DNA of 6,313 bases from JBOGJI01 sp050747865. GTDB lineage: Bacteria > Acidobacteriota > Thermoanaerobaculia > Multivoradales > JAHEKO01. The stretch covers positions 1 through 6,313 of the forward strand of contig JBOGJI010000367.1 of assembly GCA_050747865.1 (NCBI GenBank), in the 5' to 3' direction. Below, in pieces: positions 1-6,313 of this stretch. Each line of letters starts with the position of its first letter. Position 1 is the first letter of the stretch. The position numbers and the translations under genes are program-made. The notes below the pieces were generated by a model. The model worked only from the letters and a program-made list of their open reading frames with translations, was not told where the DNA came from and did no database searches.

Positions 1-885
1 GGCGAGGCGCACCGCCGGGTCGTGCGCCTCGCCGACGGCTCCCTGCTCAATCGCTGCTGGGACGACCAACCCCGGCCGCGGCCCGAATCCTTCCGCGAGG
101 ACTACGAGCTGGCCGCGACCCTGCCGCGAGAGCGCCGCCAGGCGTTCTACCGCAACGTCCGGGCGGCGGCGGAGAGCGGCTGGGACTTCTCGAGCCGCTG
201 GATGCGCGACCCCTCCGATCTCAGGACGCTGGAGACGGTCGATCTCGTCCCGGTGGACCTGAACAGCCTCCTCTACCACGCCGAGCGCACCATCGCGGCG
301 CTGCGCGCTGCGCGCGGCGGGGCGGGAGATGCCGCGGCCGCGCGGCGGTTCACTGCGGTGGCGGAGCGCCGCCGTCGCGCCCTGCTCGCCGCCGCCTACG
401 ATCCGGCCACCGGCTTCTTCTACGACGTCCGCTGGCGCACCGGAGAGCGGGTGACCGATCGCCCGACCCTGGCTGCCGCCGCGCCGCTCTACTTCGGCCT
501 CGCCACCGCCGAGCAGGGCCGCGCCGTCGCCACGCGCCTCGAGCGGGACTTCCTTCGCCCCGGCGGCTTCGTCACCACCACCGTGCGGACGGGTCAGCAG
601 TGGGACGCCCCGAATGGCTGGCCGCCGCTGCAGTGGCTGGCGATCCAAGGGGCACGCCGCTACGGCCGCGCCGATCTCTCGCGGGAAGCCCGCGCCCGCT
701 GGCTCGCCCTCAACCGCCGCACCTACCAGGAGACGGGCCGGATGGTGGAGAAGTACGACGTCGTCGACCTCGGCCGCCGCGCCGCCGGCGGCGAGTACCC
801 GACCCAGGACGGCTTCGGCTGGACCAACGGCGTCGCCCTCGCCCTCGCCGCCGAATGGCACGACGCGCCAGCGCCCGACCTATAG
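1..885 (+). CDS. Alpha,alpha-trehalase, GH37 family (C-terminal part, 5' end outside window)
   Basis: Hydrolyses trehalose to two glucose molecules by an inverting mechanism. The frame is open from base 1, and the first residues (GEAHRRVVRLADGSLLNRCWDD) already align with the middle of E. coli TreA/TreF, so the GTG at 22 is internal and the gene begins left of the window. About 294 residues are visible, a little over half of a usual 550-residue trehalase. The second GH37 signature, QWDAPNGWPPLQW, lies at 598-636. The Asp of SGWDFSSRW (codon 184-186) matches the catalytic acid (Asp312 of E. coli TreA). The Glu of MVEKY (748-750) matches the base (Glu496); their spacing, 188 residues, is close to the 184 of TreA. 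The family's C-terminal GGEYPTQDGFGWTNGV block (787-834) is intact and the protein ends about 17 residues later. Whether it is periplasmic or cytoplasmic cannot be told without the N-terminus. Family assignment is secure; treA versus treF is not decidable. Confidence 0.95.
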   Translation, partial: GEAHRRVVRLADGSLLNRCWDDQPRPRPESFREDYELAATLPRERRQAFYRNVRAAAESGWDFSSRWMRDPSDLRTLETVDLVPVDLNSLLYHAERTIAALRAARGGAGDAAAARRFTAVAERRRRALLAAAYDPATGFFYDVRWRTGERVTDRPTLAAAAPLYFGLATAEQGRAVATRLERDFLRPGGFVTTTVRTGQQWDAPNGWPPLQWLAIQGARRYGRADLSREARARWLALNRRTYQETGRMVEKYDVVDLGRRAAGGEYPTQDGFGWTNGVALALAAEWHDAPAPDL

Positions 886-894
886 CGACCTATA
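876..894. repeat. 9-bp direct repeat across the trehalase stop codon
   Basis: CGACCTATA occurs at 876-884 and again at 886-894, a 10-bp period. The first copy overlaps the last codons and TAG stop (883-885) of the trehalase. It may be a small slippage duplication. The remaining convergent gap (895-936) has only an 8-bp palindrome, TCGGCCGA (914-921), and weak short stems such as CTCGC (933-937) with GCGAG (950-954). None is followed by a T-run, so no intrinsic terminator is called for either gene. Confidence 0.6.
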
Positions 895-936
895 CTCCTC
901 GAGTTCCCAATGTTCGGCCGATATGGGGCGCGCTCG

Positions 937-3555
937 CTAAAACCGGTAGGCGAGTGACAGCGTGGTCCGGCGAGGCAGCACCGGGCGGGCCAAGAAGACT
1001 GGGGCAAGTGCGATGGCGTCCTCGTCTGTACGCGGGTTACCCTCGGTCAGTCCCTTGCTGTTGAAGGCGTTGTTGACCGCCAACGCCAGGGTCATCTGCG
1101 GGGTGAGCTCGTAGGAGCCCCGGAACGTCGTCACATCGTAGGACGGCAGGACGATCGAGTTGGCGTTGTTGGCGAAGCGGTCGCCGTAGTAGTTCCAGTT
1201 GCCGCCGACCCTCCAGCGTCCGCGTCCGTAGCTGACGGTGACGTCGAAGATCTCCTCGGCGACGCGGCGCACCGTGTTGCCGGAGAAGTCCCGTACCTCG
1301 CCCTCGCCGTCTGCGTCGAAGAAGTCGGTGTACTCCGGCTGTTGCAGGGTGGCGGAGAGCGAGACGTCAAGACCGGGCAGCGGCTGCGCCACCAGCTCCG
1401 CCTCAAGCCCGAGCGTCTCCGCCTCGCCGACGAAATCGGTGACGAAGACCGTCTCGCCGTCGACGATGCGGGCGTCCTGGCTCGGAAAGTCTTCGACGGT
1501 CAGGAAGTAGGCGGTGGCGTTGAGGCCGAGCCTCGGCGTGCCGAAGCGCGCTCCCACCTCGTACTGGAGCAGGCCTTCGGCCTCGAGCGGTGGGTCGGCG
1601 AAGAGGAAGTTGTCGAGGATCGGCATCTTGTAGCCGCTGCTCGCCCGGCCCCACAGCGCGACGCGGTCGTTCAGCAGGTAGTTGACGCCGACCGACACGG
1701 CGGTCTCCTCGAACGATTGCTCGCGCTCGACGAAGCGCCCGGTACCGCCGAACACCTCGTTGTCCGCCAGGGTCGACGGGTCGCCGAGGTTGAAGGTGTC
1801 GGTCTCCTCGACCACCTGGTGGAAGTCGTTCTCCTCGTAGCGCGCGCCGAGGTCGAGGCGCCATTTCGGGTTGAGCTGGATCTGGTCGCCGACGAAAAAC
1901 GCCAGGATGTCTACGTCGCCGTCGGCGTTGACGAAGTTGGAGCCGTAGCGGCGAAACCCGTCCTCGGTGACCCGCGTTGGAATGCCGGCGGCATTGAAGA
2001 CGGTGAGATCGACCAGCCGCGGCTGCGAGCGCACGTCGGTCAGGATGTCGTTGAACGACCAGGCGTTGCCCACGTCGTAGGTGCCGAAGTAGGTGCCGAT
2101 CGAGACGCTGTGATCGGTGCCGCCCAGCTCGACCTGCTTGCTGACCTGGAGCTGGTTCGACAGGTTCTCCATCGGCTTGTCAACGCGCCAGATCCCGCCG
2201 AGCAGCAGCAGCTCGTTGGCGGTCGCGAACGGCTGGTCGAGGTTGGTGAAGGAGTACTCGAAACGCCCTCCCCGCGGCACGAAATCCGCAGCGAAGACCT
2301 CTGGATTGACGAGACTACCCGGCACCAGCGCGTTCCAGGTGTGGTCGATGTCGATGTAGCGGAGGCGATCCTCGAGCAGCCAGCCGCCGCCGAGCTCGAT
2401 CGACAGCTCGCCGGCGAGCGAGAAGCCGTCCTGCTTCTGGCCGTCGTCGAGCGGCAGGTCGAGGCGTCCCCCGCCAGGCAGCGGCACCGACAGGCCGTTC
2501 GCCTCGTCGCTGGTCAAGGTGCCGTCGAAGGGAAAGCCAGCGACGTAGTCGCCGCCCGCCTGGAAGGGCAGCGGCAAGTAGAAGATGTTGCTGTCGTTCA
2601 GGTATTTGCCGTAGAACCGCAGGTAGCCGCGCTCCAGCGTGCGGCTCAGGTTGGCGCGGATCTGTCCCCCTTCCGAGGCGGTGAAGCCGGGGTCGCGCAC
2701 CCCTTCGTCGTAGCGATAGAAGCCGCCGACGTTGTAGGTCCAGCCCTCGGCCAGCGGCCCGCCATGGTCGAAGTCGACCTTGCCGAGCCCGTCGGTGCCG
2801 ACGGTGAGCTCGACGTCGGTCTGCGGGACGTTGGTCCCCGTCCTGCTGATCAGGTTGACCACGCCGCCCGGTGCGTTGCTGCCGAACAGCGCCGCGTTGC
2901 CCCCGCGCACCGCCTCCATCTCGGCGACCGTCTTGTCGAAGCGCACGAAGATGTCAGAGTTGACGAAGAACAGCTCGGTGGAGTCGAACACCGGCATGCC
3001 GTCCTCCATCAGGGCGACGTAGCGGTAGGAGCCGTCGGCCGGCAGGCCGCGGGCCCACAGGTTGCCGCCCACCTCGCCGCCGGAGCTCTCGACGTAGAAG
3101 CCGGGTACGACGCGCAGCAGGTCCGCGGTGTTGCGTGCCGCGCGCTCTTCGATCTGCGTCTCGTCGAGAGTGGTGATCGACACGCTCGACTCCCGCTTGG
3201 TCTGCGGGTTGCGCGTCGCGGTGACGACCAGGGAGTCGGAGTAGAGAAGATCGGGGACGAGCTCGAAGTTCTGCCGCATCTCGCCGGTGGCGCCCACGGT
3301 GACGGTGCGCGTCTCGCTCCGGTAGCCCTCGACGAAGACGATCAGCGTCTGCTCGCCCGCCGGTACGGCGTCGAAGCTGTAGTTGCCCTCCTCGTCGGTG
3401 AAGACCTCCGTGTCGATGAGAAAGACGCTGGCGCCCTCCACCGCGTCCCCTTGGGCGGTGACGCGCCCCGACACCGTGGCCTGCGCCCAGAGCTGCGCCG
3501 GCGCGAGCAGGCAAACTACCGCCCAGGTCGTGAGAACGGCCGTACGACTACACAT
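937..3555 (-). CDS. TonB-dependent outer-membrane receptor with N-terminal carboxypeptidase-regulatory-like domain
   Basis: Outer-membrane active transporter energised by TonB-ExbBD; its ligand is unknown. The 872-residue protein has a signal peptide (about 1-25, hydrophobic core AVVCLLAPA, signal peptidase site near LWAQA). Next come a CarboxypepD_reg-like beta-sandwich (about 27-100, with DEEGNYSFDAVPAGEQTL), a TonB-box-like SDSLVVTA (106-113), and a plug (about 117-240, with EAVRGGNAALFGSNAPGGV at 214-232). A 22-strand-type barrel should fill the rest, ending in LSLAYRF, whose last residue is the aromatic expected of a BAM signal. The length fits the family. The ATG at 3553-3555 is chosen because GGAGG lies 8 nt upstream; the in-frame extension to 3582 needs a TTG and has no such site. 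The mature protein has no Cys, seven Met and four His, so it lacks an OprC-like copper-binding signature. It lies 106 bp downstream of the efflux pump on the same strand. A siderophore, vitamin, sugar or other ligand is possible. Confidence 0.93.
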   Translation of the reverse strand: MCSRTAVLTTWAVVCLLAPAQLWAQATVSGRVTAQGDAVEGASVFLIDTEVFTDEEGNYSFDAVPAGEQTLIVFVEGYRSETRTVTVGATGEMRQNFELVPDLLYSDSLVVTATRNPQTKRESSVSITTLDETQIEERAARNTADLLRVVPGFYVESSGGEVGGNLWARGLPADGSYRYVALMEDGMPVFDSTELFFVNSDIFVRFDKTVAEMEAVRGGNAALFGSNAPGGVVNLISRTGTNVPQTDVELTVGTDGLGKVDFDHGGPLAEGWTYNVGGFYRYDEGVRDPGFTASEGGQIRANLSRTLERGYLRFYGKYLNDSNIFYLPLPFQAGGDYVAGFPFDGTLTSDEANGLSVPLPGGGRLDLPLDDGQKQDGFSLAGELSIELGGGWLLEDRLRYIDIDHTWNALVPGSLVNPEVFAADFVPRGGRFEYSFTNLDQPFATANELLLLGGIWRVDKPMENLSNQLQVSKQVELGGTDHSVSIGTYFGTYDVGNAWSFNDILTDVRSQPRLVDLTVFNAAGIPTRVTEDGFRRYGSNFVNADGDVDILAFFVGDQIQLNPKWRLDLGARYEENDFHQVVEETDTFNLGDPSTLADNEVFGGTGRFVEREQSFEETAVSVGVNYLLNDRVALWGRASSGYKMPILDNFLFADPPLEAEGLLQYEVGARFGTPRLGLNATAYFLTVEDFPSQDARIVDGETVFVTDFVGEAETLGLEAELVAQPLPGLDVSLSATLQQPEYTDFFDADGEGEVRDFSGNTVRRVAEEIFDVTVSYGRGRWRVGGNWNYYGDRFANNANSIVLPSYDVTTFRGSYELTPQMTLALAVNNAFNSKGLTEGNPRTDEDAIALAPVFLARPVLPRRTTLSLAYRF

Positions 3556-3559
3556 CAGC

Positions 3560-3570
3560 CCTTCCTCCCT
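3560..3570 (-). promoter_or_regulatory. Strong ribosome binding site of the TonB-dependent receptor
   Basis: Read on the minus strand this is AGGGAGGAAGG, with the GGAGG core at 3564-3568 placed 8 nt before the ATG at 3553-3555. It decides the start codon in favour of this ATG over the upstream in-frame TTG at 3580-3582. It also suggests efficient translation independent of coupling to the pump gene. Confidence 0.75.
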
Positions 3571-3608
3571 CGGTTGGCCCAACTACCTATCGGTTCCCCC
3601 CCGGGCCG

Positions 3609-3634
3609 GCCGGGCTCATGCTGCCGGGCTGATG
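3609..3634. repeat. Imperfect 12-bp direct repeat, period 14, in the pump-receptor gap
   Basis: GCCGGGCTCATG (3609-3620) and GCCGGGCTGATG (3623-3634) match at 11 of 12 bases with a 14-bp period. The left copy abuts the 8-bp palindrome GGCCGGCC (3604-3611). A 5-bp GC stem (3600-3604 with 3610-3614) could form in the receptor leader, but there is no T-run after it on the minus strand, so it does not look like a terminator. Function unknown. Confidence 0.5.
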
Positions 3635-3660
3635 TCACTCTAATGTCACACAGTGACGTC
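3632..3660. promoter_or_regulatory. Possible operator: repeated and inverted GTCAC elements
   Basis: ATGTCAC occurs at 3632-3638 and 3643-3649, an 11-bp period that is close to one helical turn. The second copy also forms an inverted repeat, GTCAC-ACA-GTGAC (3645-3649 with 3653-3657), next to the palindrome GACGTC (3655-3660). The cluster sits just after the pump's stop codon and about 80-105 bp before the receptor start, where a receptor promoter would be regulated. Two copies at one-turn spacing plus an inverted arm suggest protein binding. However, I find no convincing -35/-10 pair and recognise no known regulator's site, so this is inference. Confidence 0.35.
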
Positions 3661-3661
3661 G

Positions 3662-6313
3662 TCAAATCTGCGCATGCTCGCCGCGGGGCAGTCCCCGGCC
3701 CCGCCAGAGGGCGAAGATCGCCGGGTAGACGGTGAGCTCGAGGATGAGGGAGGTGACGATGCCGCCGACCATCGGCGCGGCGATCCGCTTCATCACGTCG
3801 GCGCCGGCGCCGGTGGACCACATGAGCGGCATGAGCCCCATGAGCAGCACCAGGACGGTCATCAGCTTCGGGCGGATGCGCCGTGCCGCCCCCTCGACGA
3901 TCGCCTCCGTGAGGTCGGCGAACGAGCGCAGCCGGCCGGCGGCGAGGCAGCGCTCGCGGGCGAGCGTCAGGTAGAGCAGCATCACCACCCCCGTCTCGGC
4001 GTCGAGGCCGGCGAGGGCGATGATGCCGACCCACACCGCGACGCTCAGGTGGAAGTCGAGCAGCCAGAGCAGCCACACCGCGCCGATGAGCGAGAACGGC
4101 ACCGCCAGCAGGATGATCCCGACCTCAACGGCTGAGCGGGTGTTGAAGTAGAGGAGCAGCGCGATCAGGACCAGGGTCACCGGCACCACCACCTTGAGCT
4201 TGGCTTTGGCGCGCTCGTAGTAGGTGAACTGGCCGGCCCACTCGAGGCGCACGCCGGCGGGCAGCTCCACGTCCCGGGCGACGACCTCACGCGCCTCCTC
4301 GACGTAGCTCGCGATCGGCCGATCGCCGGGATCGACGAAGACGTAGCCGACGAGCTTGGCGTCCTCGGAGCGGATCATCGGCGGCCCGGTGGTGAACGAG
4401 ATCTCGGCGAGCTGGCCGAGCGGTACCTGGGCGCCGGTGGGTGTGGGGACGAGGACCTCGCGCAGGCTCGCCGGCGACTCGCGGAAGTCGCGGGCATAGC
4501 GCACCGCGACCGGATAGCGTTCCCGCCCCTCGACGGTCTCGGTGACTGCCAAGCCGCCGATCGCCGTCATCACGATGTCGTTGACGTCGTCGACGGTCAC
4601 GCCGTAGCGCGCCGCCTCGCGGCGGTCGGTCTCGATGTCGGCATAGAACCCGCCGGTGGAGCGGTCGGCGAACGCGGAGCGGGTGCCGGGGATCTGCCCC
4701 ACGACCTTCTCGATCGCGGTGGCGGCGCGCTCGATCGCGGCCAGGTCGTCGCCGAAGACCTTGACGCCGAGCGGCGCCCGGATGCCGGTGGCGAGCATCT
4801 CGGTGCGCGTCTGGATCGGCATCCACCAGATGTTGGGCATCCCCGGGTAGCGGAGCTTGGCGTCCATCTCGGCGATCAGGTCTCCCCAGGTCAGCCCCGG
4901 TCTCCACTCGTCGCGCGGCTTGAAGACGACGGTCGTCTCCACCATGCCGATGGGTGCCGGGTCGGTGGGGGTGCGCGCGCGGCCCATCTTGCCGAAGACG
5001 CTCGCCACTTCCGGAAACCGGGCGAGCTGGCGGTCCATGGACTGCAGCACCTGCAGCGCCTCACCGGAGGACATGCCTGGAGGCGCAGTCGGCATGTAGA
5101 GGATGGCGCCCTCGTTCAAGGGGGGCATGAACTCGCTCTCGAGCTGGAGGAACGCCGGCACGGTGACGGCGACCAGCAGGGCGGCGACGGCGATCACCGG
5201 GACGCGCCGGCGCACCACGAAGCGCACCACCGGCGTGTAGAGGCGAACCAGCCAGCGATTCAAGGGGTTCGCCTCCTCGCCGCGGATCTTGCCGCGGATG
5301 ACCAGCGCGGCGAGCGCCGGGATCAAGGTCACCGAGAGGATCGAGGCGAAGGCCATCGAGTAGGTCTTGGTGAAGGCGAGCGGCTTGAACAAGCGCCCCT
5401 CCACGCCTTCGAGGGTGAAGACGGGCAAGAAGGAGACAGTGATGACCAGGAGGGCGAAGAAGATCGACGGCCCCACCTCCTGCATCGCGCGGATGACGAT
5501 GGTGGTGCGCGATGCGCCGCCGGCACCTGATTCGGATGCGGAGGCGGCGTGCTCTTCCAGGCGCTTGTGAATGTTCTCGATGATGATGATGGCGGCATCC
5601 ACCATCGCTCCGATCGCCACCGCGATGCCGCCCAGCGACATGATGTTGGCGGTCAAGCCCTGATAGAACATGGGGATGAACGCCATCAGCACCGCCAGCG
5701 GCAGCGTCACGATCACCACCAGGGCGCTGCGGGCATGGAGCAGGAAGAGAAAGATGACGAGAGACACGACGAGCATCTCCTCGAGCAGAGTGTGCTTCAG
5801 GGTGTCGATCGAGGCCTCGATGAGCGGCGCCCGGTCGTACGTGGTGACGATCTCGACCCCCTCGGGGAGGCTCCGCTCGACCTCTTGCAAACGCTCCTTG
5901 ACCCGTTCAATGACTTGCAGGGCGTTCTCCCCATAGCGCATCACCACGATGGCGCCCGCCACCTCGCCGCGGCCCGCCAGCTCTACGAAGCCCCGCCGCG
6001 GCGCCGGGCCGAGGCGCACGGTGGCGAGATCGCCGACCGTCACCGGAACGCCGCCGGGCCCGAGGCCGACCGGCACCTGCTCGAGATCGGCCTTCGACTT
6101 CACATACCCCCGCCCGCGCACCATGAACTCGTGCTCGGAGATCTCCAGCGTCTGGCCGCCGACGTCGCGATTCGACGCGCGCACCGCCCGCACCACCTCG
6201 GACAGGGGGATGCCGTAGCCGCGCAGCGCGTTGGGGTCGAGCAGGATGTCGTACTGCTTGACGTAGCCGCCCACCGAGGCCACCTCGGCGACACCCGGCA
6301 CGCTCTCGACGGC
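3662..6313 (-). CDS. cusA: CusA-type heavy-metal efflux RND transporter, inner-membrane pump (N-terminus outside window)
   Basis: Proton-driven HME-RND pump that should export Cu(I)/Ag(I) through a CusCBA-like tripartite complex. The frame is open to the window's right edge; 883 residues are visible. Alignment by eye to recalled E. coli CusA (1047 residues) puts the first visible residue near 167, so about 166 residues and TM1 are missing. Residues below count from the GTG at 6299-6301, an internal codon. Met403, Met453 and Met502 (codons 5093-5095, 4943-4945, 4796-4798) match the Met573/623/672 metal site with identical spacing. Asp235 (5597-5599), Glu769 (3995-3997) and Lys812 (3866-3868) match the proton relay Asp405/Glu939/Lys984. 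Membrane segments lie near 172-190, 194-212, 222-243, 276-296, 312-335 and 366-386, then 702-718, 723-747, 752-778, 811-829 and 840-866, around the second periplasmic domain. It ends in TGA (3662-3664). A membrane-fusion protein and outer-membrane channel would be expected upstream, outside the window. A divalent CzcA role is less likely given the methionine triad. Confidence 0.94.
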   Translation of the reverse strand, partial: AVESVPGVAEVASVGGYVKQYDILLDPNALRGYGIPLSEVVRAVRASNRDVGGQTLEISEHEFMVRGRGYVKSKADLEQVPVGLGPGGVPVTVGDLATVRLGPAPRRGFVELAGRGEVAGAIVVMRYGENALQVIERVKERLQEVERSLPEGVEIVTTYDRAPLIEASIDTLKHTLLEEMLVVSLVIFLFLLHARSALVVIVTLPLAVLMAFIPMFYQGLTANIMSLGGIAVAIGAMVDAAIIIIENIHKRLEEHAASASESGAGGASRTTIVIRAMQEVGPSIFFALLVITVSFLPVFTLEGVEGRLFKPLAFTKTYSMAFASILSVTLIPALAALVIRGKIRGEEANPLNRWLVRLYTPVVRFVVRRRVPVIAVAALLVAVTVPAFLQLESEFMPPLNEGAILYMPTAPPGMSSGEALQVLQSMDRQLARFPEVASVFGKMGRARTPTDPAPIGMVETTVVFKPRDEWRPGLTWGDLIAEMDAKLRYPGMPNIWWMPIQTRTEMLATGIRAPLGVKVFGDDLAAIERAATAIEKVVGQIPGTRSAFADRSTGGFYADIETDRREAARYGVTVDDVNDIVMTAIGGLAVTETVEGRERYPVAVRYARDFRESPASLREVLVPTPTGAQVPLGQLAEISFTTGPPMIRSEDAKLVGYVFVDPGDRPIASYVEEAREVVARDVELPAGVRLEWAGQFTYYERAKAKLKVVVPVTLVLIALLLYFNTRSAVEVGIILLAVPFSLIGAVWLLWLLDFHLSVAVWVGIIALAGLDAETGVVMLLYLTLARERCLAAGRLRSFADLTEAIVEGAARRIRPKLMTVLVLLMGLMPLMWSTGAGADVMKRIAAPMVGGIVTSLILELTVYPAIFALWRGRGLPRGEHAQI

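Noticed and set aside
886..936. Bidirectional terminator between the convergent trehalase and receptor genes
   Set aside because: Only an 8-bp palindrome and 4-5-bp stems are present, with no T-run on either strand.
600..1064. Overlapping + strand frames (600-1064, 614-940) running past the trehalase stop
   Set aside because: Out-of-frame, Arg/Pro-rich or Ser/Pro/Ala-rich shadows of the trehalase; the GH37 motifs are all in the other frame.
937..3555. Copper-specific receptor of the OprC/NosA type
   Set aside because: The mature protein has no cysteine, so the CxxxM-type copper motif is absent, and Met/His are sparse. Proximity to the pump alone is not enough.
3600..3614. GC-rich hairpin (5-bp stem) after the pump gene as an intrinsic terminator
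   Set aside because: The stem is short and is not followed by a T-run on the minus strand; the next bases are G-rich.
1342..3735. A 797-codon open frame on the + strand, antisense to the TonB-dependent receptor
   Set aside because: It lies almost wholly opposite a convincing receptor gene. Its translation is a monotonous Arg/Ala/Val/Asp/Glu/Gln/His-rich mix with no recognisable domain. Long stop-free antisense frames are expected opposite GC-rich genes.
3555..4076. A 173-codon minus-strand frame crossing the pump-receptor boundary
   Set aside because: Out-of-frame Arg/Pro/Ala-rich shadow of the pump gene, with no domain and no plausible start context.
3653..4135. A 160-codon + strand frame rich in His, Glu, Asp and Gln, opposite the end of the pump gene
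   Set aside because: It looks metal-binding at first sight, but it is antisense to conserved CusA helices and its composition follows from the reverse complement of GC-rich membrane codons. No ribosome binding site was evident.

Overview
This GC-rich window (roughly two-thirds G+C by eye) carries three protein-coding genes and almost no spare DNA. The style is that of a Gram-negative, diderm bacterium: a TonB-dependent outer-membrane receptor, an RND efflux pump and strong Shine-Dalgarno use. The receptor starts with a carboxypeptidase-regulatory-like (CarboxypepD_reg) domain ahead of the plug. That layout, with the high GC, resembles Acidobacteriota such as Thermoanaerobaculia, but Bacteroidota and other phyla also use it, so the taxonomic guess is weak.

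Layout. Positions 1-885 (+) hold the C-terminal half of a GH37 trehalase whose start lies left of the window. A 51-bp gap separates it from the 3' end of a convergent gene. Positions 937-3555 (-) hold a complete TonB-dependent receptor of 872 residues. A 106-bp intergenic stretch (3556-3661) follows, with short direct and inverted repeats and a strong ribosome binding site. Positions 3662-6313 (-) hold the C-terminal five-sixths of a CusA-type heavy-metal RND pump, whose N-terminus lies right of the window.

How they relate. The pump and the receptor lie in the same direction, pump first, so they could be co-transcribed, or the receptor could have its own promoter in the gap. Aligned by eye with E. 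coli CusA recalled from memory, the pump keeps the three-methionine metal site and the Asp/Glu/Lys proton relay, which supports Cu(I)/Ag(I) export. Only two of the four accessory methionine pairs are kept. The mature receptor has no cysteine and few Met or His, so nothing in it points to copper as its ligand. The trehalase is convergent and probably unrelated. No RNA gene, mobile element, CRISPR array or clear intrinsic terminator was seen. I found no convincing new system; the most useful leads are the thinned methionine relay of the pump and the repeat-bearing gap before the receptor.
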